Shown: positions 43,767 through 50,883 of the stretch, one piece after another
Layout of the letters: the number at the start of each line of letters is the position of its first letter
Numbering within the stretch: position 1 is the first letter of the stretch
NCBI RefSeq assembly: GCF_007677875.1
Contig: NZ_VEDO01000029.1
Location: 1-50,883, forward strand
Source: Variovorax boronicumulans
GTDB taxonomy: Bacteria; Pseudomonadota; Gammaproteobacteria; Burkholderiales; Burkholderiaceae_C
Reading direction: 5' to 3'
DNA: 50,883 nucleotides
Position numbers and translations under genes: made by a program
Notes under the pieces: generated by a model
What the model was told of the DNA's origin: nothing
Database searches by the model: none
What the model saw: only the letters and a program-made list of their open reading frames with translations

Positions 43767-44989
43767 TGCCCAGCTCGGCCACCAGGCGGGCATAGAGCGG
43801 CCCGTCGCGCCGCACCACCTCGGCGAAGGCCTGCGGCGTGCTGGCCACGCGCTGCTGGCCGATCTACTCGAGGCGGCCGGCGATCTCGGCGCCGTTCACG
43901 GCCGTGCGGATGTCGACCGAGATTTTCTCGACCAGCGGCATGGGCGTGCCACGCGGCGCGAAGATGCCGAACCAGCCCAGCCAGTCGAAGTTCTTGTAGC
44001 CCAGCTCGGTGAAGGTCGGCGCCTCCGGCGCCAGCGCCACGCGCTGCGGCCCCGTGGCCGCCAGGATGCGGAAGCCCCCGCCCGCCACATGTTCGCGCGC
44101 CGTGCCCAGGTCCAGGAAGGCGGCCGACAGGTGGCCGCCCAGCAGGTCGTTGAGCATGGGCATGGCGCCCTTGCAGGGCGCGTGCGCCATGTCCAGCTGG
44201 GCCTACTGCGCGAGCGAGGCCGCCAGCAGGTGGGCGCTGGTGCCGATGCCGTAGCTGCCATAGCTGTGCTTGCCGGGCTGGCCGCGCACGAGTGCCACGA
44301 ACTCGGCCACCGTGGTCGCGGGCAGCTTGCGCGAGACCACCAGCAGGTTGGCGCTGGTGGACAGCTGCGTGACCGGCACGAAGTCCTTGAGCGGGTCGTA
44401 GGGCAGCCTGGGCATCAGCGAGGCGTTCTGCAGCAGCGCGGTAATGGTCAGCATCAGCGTGTGGCCGTCGCCGGGCGACTTGGCCACGAAGTCGGCGCCG
44501 ATGGTGCCGCTCGCGCCCGGTTTGTTCTCCACGATCACGGGCTGGCCCCAGCTGGTCTGCAGCTGCGTGGCGATCATGCGGGCCAGGATGTCGTTGGTGC
44601 CGCCCGGGGTGGAGAACGTGTTGACGATCTATCCGGGGTCGCGCAAGTACCTTTGCGGGATGGGATGCAAGACGCAGCGCGCCGCCGATAGTCCTGCTAT
44701 TGGCAAGCGCTGCAACGCGGCAGACCGCCCGCAAAGGCACTTGCCCGAAGGGTTGAGGCGAAATCGGGCGATTTCTTCGCCCGAACGCTGCATGGGCAGA
44801 AGCCCATGCGGCGCGCCCGGGCTGTGAACTCATCCCGATTGCGCCTCAACGCGACCCCGGATAGATCGTCGACACGTTCTGCGGCACGACGATCTTCACG
44901 GGCCGCTGCGGGAAGCCGTCGGCCAGGGCCGGCCAGGCCAGCGGTGCGGTGGTGGCCAGCAACAGGCGGCCCAGGTCTCTGCGTTGCAT
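43753..44989 (-). pseudogene. Bug/TctC receptor gene, broken by insertion and two amber codons
   Basis: One reading frame on the minus strand carries a full Bug protein in pieces. The start (ATG at 44989 after GGAGACAAGC) gives a signal peptide and FPQRPVKIVVPQ. The frame is then interrupted by a nested-repeat element (44613-44880). It resumes with NTFSTPGGTNDILARM, with in-frame TAG codons at 44205-44203 (after HLLAASLAQ) and 43866-43864 (before IGQQR), and ends GIRLE at 43753. Both TAG codons stand where Gln (CAG) is expected. The damage makes a functional product very unlikely. Confidence 0.88.
44613..44880. mobile_element. Insertion of nested inverted repeats, MITE-like
   Basis: A 268-bp unit with 31-bp terminal inverted repeats, 44613-44643 and 44850-44880, identical except one base; the conserved outer core reads CTATCCGGGGTCGCG. 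Inside are two side-by-side stems. Stem A: CAAGTACCTTTGCGGG (44644-44659) with CCCGCAAAGGCACTTG (44728-44743), one mismatch, holding GCAGCGC/GCGCTGC and GCCGATAG/CTATTGGC. Stem B: 44752-44766 with 44836-44850, one mismatch, holding CGGGCGA/TCGCCCG and GCATGGGC-AGAA-GCCCATGC. It has no transposase gene and interrupts a Bug gene. The inner sequence reminds me of a dispersed Comamonadaceae repeat, from memory only. Confidence 0.7.
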
Positions 44990-45167
44990 GCTTGTCTCCT
45001 GGTGGCCGGGCATGGTCGCAAGCGGCGGGCGGTGCTCCCATGGCCGTTCCGCTCAGCCCGCATGGCGCAATCGGCCAATCGCTGCCTGCTTTGGTCGAAC
45101 GCGCCATCGCCTTTGGCCGAAGCCGCCATGGAGCGCGGCGCCCCGCGCGGCGCATGCTCCGGCCCCC

Positions 45168-45767
45168 ATGCTGGATTTCTATTTCGACTTCTTCTCGCCC
45201 TACGGCTACTTCGGCTCCACGCGCATCGAGGCGCTGGCCGCGCGCCACGGCCGCCAGGTGCGCTGGCACGCCTTCCACATGCGCAGCGTCATGAAGGACG
45301 TGCTGGGCCTGGCCCAGCCGCTCACGGCGCTGCCGCTCAAGGGCGACTACATCCGCAAGGACATCCGCCGCGTCGCGCGCTGGCTGGATGTGCCCTACGC
45401 GCCCGGCGACACGGCGGCGTTTGCCAACGTGGCGGCCGATCGGGCGTTCTGGCTGATCCACGACGTGGATGCGGAGGCGGCCAAGCGCTTCGCGGCGGAG
45501 GTGTTCCGCCGCCACCACGCGCTCGGCGATTCGCCGCGCGATGAGGAGGCGCTGATGGCCATCGCGGTCGCCACGCAATCCGATGTGGTGGACCTGCCCA
45601 CGCTGCTGCAGGGCCAGGCCTGCAAGGACCGGCTGCGCCAGGCCACCGAGGCCGCGATGGCGGCCGGCGTCTGGGGCGCGCCGACCTTCGTCGTCGACGG
45701 CGAAGTCTTCTGGGGCGTGGACCGCATGCCCATGCTCGAACACTGGCTGCAACACAAGGAATGGTGA
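45168..45767 (+). CDS. DsbA-family protein, 2-hydroxychromene-2-carboxylate isomerase type
   Basis: A 199-aa thioredoxin-fold protein without a CxxC motif. The opening DFYFDFFSPYGYFGS carries the Ser that binds glutathione in the kappa-GST/HCCA isomerase group, and GVWGAPTFVVDGEVFWGVDRM is the conserved cis-Pro and C-terminal part. HCCA isomerases act in naphthalene-type degradation, but close paralogs of unknown role are common. It is coupled by TGATG to a CaiB-type CoA transferase. The gap 44990-45167 shows no gene. Confidence 0.85.
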   Translation: MLDFYFDFFSPYGYFGSTRIEALAARHGRQVRWHAFHMRSVMKDVLGLAQPLTALPLKGDYIRKDIRRVARWLDVPYAPGDTAAFANVAADRAFWLIHDVDAEAAKRFAAEVFRRHHALGDSPRDEEALMAIAVATQSDVVDLPTLLQGQACKDRLRQATEAAMAAGVWGAPTFVVDGEVFWGVDRMPMLEHWLQHKEW

Positions 45768-46975
45768 TGGCGCGGAACTCTCACAAGCCCGAGCCGAAGG
45801 CCCCGCTGCGCGGCATCCGCGTGGTCGACCTCTCGACCATGCTGGCCGGCCCGCTGGCCGTCAGCATGCTGGCCGACCAGGGCGCCGACGTGGTCAAGGT
45901 CGAGGCGCCCGAGGGCGACACCAGCCGGCGCATCGGCCCGGCCAAGGGCGACCTGTCGGCCATGTTCATCGCGGCCAACCGCGGCAAGCGCTGCATCACG
46001 CTGGACCTCAAGGCCGAGGCCGGCCGCGAGGTGCTGCGCCAGCTGCTGCGCAGCGCGGACGTGCTGGTGGACAACATGCGGCCGCAGGCACTGGCACGGC
46101 TGGGCTTCGGCCGCGCCGCACTGGAGGAACTCAACCCCGGCCTCGTGCACGCCTCCATCACCGGCTTCGGCCCGGACGGCCCCTACGCCGAAGGCCGCGC
46201 CTACGACGCCGTGATCCAGGCCCTGTCGGGCATGTGCGCAGTGCACGCCCAGCCGGCCGGCGGCGACCCGCTGCTGGTCACCACCACGCTGTGCGACAAG
46301 CTCACCGCGCTGACGGCAGCGCAAGCCATCTCGTCTGCGCTGCTCGCGCGCGAACGCGGTGCCGGCGGCCAGCACGTGCAGATCTCCATGCTCGACGCGG
46401 CCGTGGCCTTCCAGTGGCCCGACGCCATGTACAACCATGTGTTCCTCGACGATGCGCCACCGCCCGCGCCCGAATTCGGCATCAGCCACCGGCCCTGGAA
46501 GACGCGCGACGGCGCGCTGACCACCAACACGCCGCAGCGCAGCGAACTGGTCGGCCTGGTCACGGCCCTGGGCCGGCCCGAGCTGGCAGACGATCCACGC
46601 TTCTCCAGCGTGCCGGCGCTGCAGCGCCACGGCCAGGCGCTGCGCGACGAACTCGGCCCGGTGCTGGCCGACCTGTCCACCGACGAGGCCGTGCGCCGGC
46701 TCATGGCCCACGGCGTGCCCGTGGGCCGCGTGAACAGCCGCGCCGAGCTGCTGCGCGACCCGCAGGTCGTGCACAACGCGAGCCTGTGCGAGGTGCCGAA
46801 CGGCGACGCCGGCCGCGTGCGCCTGCCGGCCGGTGCGGCGCGCTTCGGCGACGCAGCGCCGCGTGCACCCGGTGCCGGCGCGCACCGCGGCCAGCACACG
46901 CGCGAACTGCTGGCCGAACTTGGCTACGACGCCGCGGCCATCGCGGCGCTGGCCGCCGCAGGCGCCGTGCGCTGA
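45767..46975 (+). CDS. CaiB/BaiF-family CoA transferase
   Basis: A 402-aa class III CoA transferase. Opening RGIRVVDLSTMLAGPLAVSMLADQGADVVKVE and the catalytic Asp147 in AYDAVIQALSG are clear. It moves CoA between carboxylic acids. Start taken at the ATG overlapping the upstream stop; an in-frame ATG six bases earlier is possible. It converges with a Bug remnant one base after its stop. Confidence 0.9.
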   Translation: MARNSHKPEPKAPLRGIRVVDLSTMLAGPLAVSMLADQGADVVKVEAPEGDTSRRIGPAKGDLSAMFIAANRGKRCITLDLKAEAGREVLRQLLRSADVLVDNMRPQALARLGFGRAALEELNPGLVHASITGFGPDGPYAEGRAYDAVIQALSGMCAVHAQPAGGDPLLVTTTLCDKLTALTAAQAISSALLARERGAGGQHVQISMLDAAVAFQWPDAMYNHVFLDDAPPPAPEFGISHRPWKTRDGALTTNTPQRSELVGLVTALGRPELADDPRFSSVPALQRHGQALRDELGPVLADLSTDEAVRRLMAHGVPVGRVNSRAELLRDPQVVHNASLCEVPNGDAGRVRLPAGAARFGDAAPRAPGAGAHRGQHTRELLAELGYDAAAIAALAAAGAVR

Positions 46976-46976
46976 C

Positions 46977-47507
46977 TCACTTCATCACCAGCTTGGGCAC
47001 CAGTTCCTTGCAGAAGGCGCGGTCGCGGTCGATCGTCTGCTGGAACGCGGCCGCGTCGGCATAGGCGAAGCCCAGTTCGGCGCGCGCCAGCGTCTCGCGG
47101 AAGCCTGCGTCCTCGCCCACCCTCCTGGCCACGTCGGCCAGGACGTCGACCACGGGCTGCGGCGTGGTCTTGGTCCCGGCCAGGCCACGCCAGACCGCCA
47201 CCGACACATCGACACCGCGCTCCTTCAGCGCTGGCGCGTTCGCGAACACGCCGCCCACGCGCCGGTGGGCCACCACGGCCGGCGTCATGGCGTTGACCGC
47301 CACGTTGCGCGTGGCGGTCTCCTTGTCCAGGCCCTTGGTCATGGCGATCAGGGCGGCCTTGAAGGCGCTGTAGGCGGCAGCGTTGGGGTTGCCGTCCTTG
47401 CCCCCGATGGAGGCGATGCTGACGATGCGGTCGTGGTCGCGCTCCACCATGCCCCGGACGATGGCGCGGTTGACCTGGAAGGCGCCGTGCGGGTTCACTG
47501 GCACACC
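46977..47507 (-). pseudogene. Chimeric remnant: SDR fragment fused in frame to Bug C-terminus
   Basis: The upstream part (about 47507-47271) reads as the middle of a short-chain dehydrogenase: NPHGAFQVNRAIV, DRIVSIASIGGKDGNPNAAA, then YSAFKAAL (catalytic Tyr and Lys) and VAVNAMTPAVV. The frame then continues without a stop into a Bug receptor C-terminus (47270-46977): RRVGGVFANAPALKERGVDV, VWRGLAGTKTTPQPV, ending KLVMK. Both halves lack their normal partners, so this is a deletion fusion. The frame is open to 47648 but the extra part resembles nothing. Confidence 0.8.
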
Positions 47508-47603
47508 AAGACCGGCCGATCGCGGGCCTGCGGTGGCGCCGCCTGATCGTTCAGGCCAATCGAAAGCATGCAAACGGCCATCGCCAGCGCGCGCCGCGCT
47601 GCC

Positions 47604-47609
47604 TAGACT
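47604..47609 (+). promoter_or_regulatory. Possible -10 box close to the CoA transferase start
   Basis: TAGACT lies eight bases before the ATG at 47618, with no ribosome site between, the same layout as before lptD. This suggests a leaderless transcript. No clear -35 box is seen. Confidence 0.35.
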
Positions 47610-47617
47610 GCGCCGCC

Positions 47618-48778
47618 ATGACGAACGACACCGCACCTTCCCGCGCACCGCTGGCCGGCGTCCGCGTGCTCGACCTCACGCGCCTGCTGCCCGGCCCCGT
47701 CTGCACGCTGCACCTGGCCGACCTCGGCGCCGATGTGGTCAAGATCGAGGACACCGGAGCGGGCGACTACGCCGCGCCGCCGCTGCGCGCGCTGGTCCAC
47801 CGCAACAAGCGCGCGCTGCGGCTGGACCTGAAGCAGCCCGCCGGCGTGGAGGCGCTCAAGGCGCTCGCGCGCACGGCCGACGTGCTGGTCGAGGGCTTTC
47901 GTCCCGGCGTGATGGACCGCCTGGGTGTGGGCTATGCCGCGCTGGCCGCCATCAACCCCAAGCTGGTGTTCTGCAGCATCACGGGCTACGGCCAGAACGG
48001 CCCGATGCGCGACGCGCCCGGCCACGACCTCAACTACTGCGCGCTGGCCGGTGTCAGCGAGCAGATCGGCCAGGCCGGCGAGCCCGCGCTGTCCAACCTG
48101 CCGATCGCCGACCTCATGGGCGGCGCGCTGACCTCGGCCATGGGCCTGCTGGCCGCGCTGTTCGACGCGGGCCGCACGGGCCGTGGCCGGCATGTGGACA
48201 TCGCCATGGCCGACGCTGCGCTGGCCCACAACCTCGTGGCCATGGTCACGCTGAACGGCCATGGCACGACCAAGCCGGCGGGTACCGACAAGCTGTCGGG
48301 CGCCCTGCCCTGCTACAGCCTGTACAAGACGCGCGACGGGCGCCATCTGGCCGTGGGTGCGCTGGAGCGCAAGTTCTGGGACGGCTTTTGCGAAACCATC
48401 GCCCGGCCCGACCTCAAGGTCCGGCATCTGCCGGCCAGCCCGGCCGAGGCCCAGGCCGTGCGCGCCGATGTCGCCGAACTCATTGCGTCGAAGCCGCTCG
48501 CGCACTGGCAGGAGGTTTTCGCCGACAACGACTGCTGCGTGACGCCCGTGCTGCGGCTGGACGAGTCGCTGCAGGACCCGCAGTTCCGCGCGCGCCGCAT
48601 GGTGCTGGACGCGCCCGGCGGCGCCGCGCTGGCCAGTCCCGTGCAGATGAGCGGCCACGCTTTCGAGGTGCGGCGGCCTGCGCCCCATCCCGGCGAGCAC
48701 AGCGACGAGCTGCTGATGGAGGCCGGCTATACGGCCGAGCAGCTGGCAGCCCTGCGCGCGAGCGGTGCTGTCGCCTGA
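47618..48778 (+). CDS. CaiB/BaiF-family CoA transferase, alpha-methylacyl-CoA racemase branch
   Basis: A 386-aa protein: LAGVRVLDLTRLLPGPVCTLHLADLGADVVKIE at the start, and GHDLNYCALAGV with His136 and Asp137, the catalytic pair of the racemase branch. It may epimerise 2-methylacyl-CoA esters or transfer CoA. It is divergent from the SDR-Bug remnant and followed by a decayed AraC gene. Confidence 0.9.
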   Translation: MTNDTAPSRAPLAGVRVLDLTRLLPGPVCTLHLADLGADVVKIEDTGAGDYAAPPLRALVHRNKRALRLDLKQPAGVEALKALARTADVLVEGFRPGVMDRLGVGYAALAAINPKLVFCSITGYGQNGPMRDAPGHDLNYCALAGVSEQIGQAGEPALSNLPIADLMGGALTSAMGLLAALFDAGRTGRGRHVDIAMADAALAHNLVAMVTLNGHGTTKPAGTDKLSGALPCYSLYKTRDGRHLAVGALERKFWDGFCETIARPDLKVRHLPASPAEAQAVRADVAELIASKPLAHWQEVFADNDCCVTPVLRLDESLQDPQFRARRMVLDAPGGAALASPVQMSGHAFEVRRPAPHPGEHSDELLMEAGYTAEQLAALRASGAVA

Positions 48779-48853
48779 GCGCCACGCGCGCAAGAGGCGC
48801 GCCGGTGGGCTGGGGACAAAGGCGGCCCTTTCGGGCGGCTGATTGCCCGCTCC

Positions 48854-49733
48854 GTGACCGCCAACGCTCCGCGTGCCAGACATAGCATCGCCATCGGCCA
48901 GGTCGAGCGCATCCTGCTCGGCGCACGCGGCCTCTGCTGCCCGGCGCGTTCGCGCAGACCTGCCGCCTGCTGGTGGGCTGCCGCACGCTGGGCGAGACGC
49001 TCCATATCGGTCTGCGCCAGGGCCGCTTGCTGATCGACGACTTCACGCCGCGGTTGCAGCGGCAGGGCGACCTGGCCGGCGTCAGCGTGGCACCGCGCCG
49101 GCCCAGCGATCCCGTGCTGGCCTTCGCGTAGCGCATGTTCTGCTTCCTACATACCCGCGTCCTGGGTGGTCGGCCGGCGCATTCCGCTGCTGAGCGTGAA
49201 CCATCCGGCGAGCACGCCAGGGCTGGTCAGCGAGGCAGCGCTGGTGTTCCAGGCGCCGGTCCTTCACGTGCGATGCGCCCATGGCCTGGTACTTCGGCGC
49301 TGGCTGCCTCGATCTGCCCTTGGTGCAGCACGCGCGAAGCCTGCGCGCCTTCTTGCGCCAGGCCCCGTCCAGCCTGCACGTGAAGTACCGCGACCATGCC
49401 AGCCTGGCCGAGCGCATCTGCCGCATGCTGCGGCACCAGCTGGCGACCGGACTGCCTTCGCTGACCCAGGTCGCGCGCCAGCTTGAACCCACGCCGCAGA
49501 CGCTGCGGCGCCGGCTGGCTGCGCGAGGAAGATCTCCCCGTTCTCCGCGCGACCGAGGACGACCTGCGCCGCGACTTGGTCGTGGAATACTTTGCGCGCA
49601 GCGAGATGGCGCTGCAGAGATCGCCGGCCTGCTCGGCTTCTCCGAGGCCAGTACCTTCCATCGCGCCTTCAAGCACTGGGCCGGCATGCCGCCTGGGGGC
49701 CGACCAGCAGGCGCAGCGGCGCGTCCATTGATG
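48854..49733 (+). pseudogene. AraC-family regulator gene, decayed paralog of the one at 42735
   Basis: Pieces of the same protein appear in different frames: HSIAIGQVERILLGAR (GTG start at 48854), a frame change, then FAQTCRLLVGCRTLGETLHIGL, an in-frame TAG at 49129-49131 where the intact paralog has Gln, then VVGRRIPLLSVNHPA, DLPLVQHARSLRAFLRQAP, LPSLTQVARQLEPTPQTLRRRL and EIAGLLGFSEASTFHRAFKHWAG after further shifts. At least three frameshifts and one nonsense codon, so not functional as a regulator. Confidence 0.85.
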
Positions 49734-49734
49734 A

Positions 49735-50510
49735 TCACTCCAACCGGATGTTCGCGTCCCTGATGATGCCGGCGTAAAGCGCCGCGTCGTCGCGCACCGC
49801 ATTGGCGAGCTCTGCCGTCGGCATGCCGTCTGGTGTCATGCCCAGCCTCGATGCGCTGCACCACATCGATCAGGCGCCGGATGGGGTTGCTCTCCTCTGC
49901 GAACTTGGTGGCAATGGCTGCGGGCACCTTGGCCCGCATGTACAAGAACGAACCAGCTGATCGGCTGGACGAGTGGTAGCCGAGTTCGGCGAAGGTCGGG
50001 ACACCGGGCAGCGGGGTTGCTTGCTTCCGGTCACGACCAGAACCCGCAATCGTCTTCAAATGCGGGCGTGCCGTCGCCATGTCGTTGAAGGTCGATGACA
50101 GCTGGTTGCAGCGCAGTTTTGTGCTGGCGATCTGCGCCAGCGGATGCAGGTCGGCCATCACGTTGTAGGGAAGATTGGGCATCAGCGGCGGGACCTGCAC
50201 GATGGCCTCGTGCACCATCAGCACGGCATCACTGTCCGGTAGCGCCTTGGTCACCATGTCGTTGCCGATGGCGCAGGAGGCGCCTGGCGCGTCTTCCACG
50301 CTCGCGGTCCAGTTCCGGGCCGTCTGCAGATGGCTGGCCATCATCCGAGCCAGTGTGTCAGTGGCGCGTCCGCAGGATGAGGCACGACGATGCGAATGAT
50401 CTGGTGCGGGTAGTTGCCGGGCCCTTGCGCGAAGGCGTGCGGCGCGCTGATCGCTGGGCCGGCGCCAAAGAGGCCCCCGTGATCTGGCGGCGGGAAATCT
50501 GCGGATTGTG
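49735..50510 (-). pseudogene. Bug/TctC receptor gene, decayed
   Basis: From right to left the minus strand shows a Tat-like ISRRQITGASLAPA, a frame change to HAFAQGPGNYPHQIIRIVVPHP, then RATDTLARMMASHLQTA, APGASCAIGNDMVTKALPD, LMPNLPYNVMADLHPLAQI, PTFAELGYHS and a final NIRLE ending at 49735. The middle lobe is largely missing (about 200 bases short of a normal Bug gene). It is convergent with a decayed AraC gene, mirroring the AraC/Bug arrangement at 42735-44989. Bases 50511-50710 show no feature I can identify. Confidence 0.82.
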
Positions 50511-50710
50511 GCCCTCGCTCTTGTCTCGTGGCCGAAGAGGCTGGCGCCCGGCGCCGCCAGTCTGGGCCACGTGGATTTGGCCCGCATTGGCCGCACGCCG
50601 CGCGGCCGTTGGCAAAAGTGACAGCGTGGCGCATCCAAGGGGAATCCCCGGCGTCGGTCAGGCGTAGCGTGCGCGCCGACCTCATGCCTCAGAAATTTTT
50701 AACGGCACTG

Positions 50711-50883
50711 TTGCAGAGCTGCCGAGATGTGTTGTATAGTCGAGGGCTCCGCTGATCACTGCTCCCAATGCAGCAATGAACAAACCGAGCGCAACAAGTT
50801 CGGCAAGTCTAAAAAGCGAAAAAAAAGTTGACCGGTCTTTAAAAAACGTGTCATAATCTAGGGCTTCGCTGATCGCAGCGAGC
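50711..50883 (+). promoter_or_regulatory. Tandem stable-RNA-type promoters at the right edge
   Basis: P1: TTGCAG (50711-50716), 18 bases, TATAGT (50735-50740). P2: TTGACC (50828-50833), 18 bases, CATAAT (50852-50857), preceded by an A-rich tract. Both are followed by nearly the same start-site sequence (GAGGGCTCCGCTGATCA and TAGGGCTTCGCTGATCG), with a GC-rich discriminator typical of stringent control. An rRNA or tRNA operon likely begins just beyond 50883. Confidence 0.6.

Noticed and set aside
44613-44880. Reading the nested-repeat unit as an integron attC site or an invertible phase switch.
   Set aside because: No integrase or invertase gene is near, attC-type R and L boxes are not seen, and inversion of the middle would not change any promoter or reading frame outcome in an already broken gene.
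48779-48853. Terminator after the second CoA transferase (GCCC-TTTC-GGGC).
   Set aside because: The stem is only four base pairs and there is no T tract.

Overview
The window is about 51 kb of high-GC DNA with short gaps and many start/stop-overlapping genes. The gene content (lptD-surA-rsmA block, AmgK, malonate decarboxylase genes, many orphan Bug/TctC-type solute receptors, CaiB-type CoA transferases) points to a betaproteobacterium of the Burkholderiales, most likely family Comamonadaceae. This is inferred from gene families and style; no 16S gene lies inside the window, although rRNA-type promoters sit at its right edge.

Layout. (1) 1-6330: a sugar-acid type catabolic locus that fits the non-phosphorylative L-fucose pathway. 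A minus-strand operon (fucU mutarotase, GntR regulator, DHDPS-family aldolase, ABC sugar-binding protein, permease) is divergent from an aldo/keto reductase (L-fucose dehydrogenase-like) and a lactonase-type amidohydrolase. A strong palindrome lies across the promoter between them. (2) 6340-17138: a YbjQ-family protein, a LysR regulator, a lipoprotein alpha/beta hydrolase, and a malonate decarboxylase operon mdcA-C-D-(Bug receptor)-E-G-B-H. The hydrolase and mdcA have matching promoters and matching candidate LysR sites. (3) 17205-28332: an M20 peptidase, a YidB-family protein, an unusual tandem-sensor/CheW fusion protein, rsmE, amgK, and lptD-surA-rsmA (outer-membrane biogenesis and rRNA methylation). 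(4) 28333-31972: a barstar-type inhibitor and a secreted T1/Sa-type ribonuclease behind a possible sigma-54 promoter, then the malic enzyme maeB. (5) 32139-39377: a GntR regulator and a complete branched-chain-type ABC importer followed by an acyl-CoA ligase, a likely uptake-and-activation operon for an organic acid. (6) 39346-50510: an accessory, decaying region with a DUF2061 protein, a fatty-acid-hydroxylase-type membrane protein, an intact Bug receptor, a crotonase, an AraC regulator, a DsbA-like isomerase and two CaiB CoA transferases. These are interleaved with three broken Bug genes, a broken AraC gene, an SDR-Bug chimera, and a 268-bp element of nested inverted repeats inserted in one of the broken genes. 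(7) 50711-50883: tandem strong promoters of the stable-RNA type, so an rRNA (or tRNA) operon probably starts just past the right edge.

The most unusual items are the nested-inverted-repeat element at 44613-44880, the tandem-sensor CheW fusion, the possible sigma-54/NtrC control of the secreted RNase, the promoter pair linking the lipoprotein hydrolase to malonate decarboxylase, and the duplicated, decaying AraC/Bug gene pairs. All calls come from reading the sequence; no database search was run.
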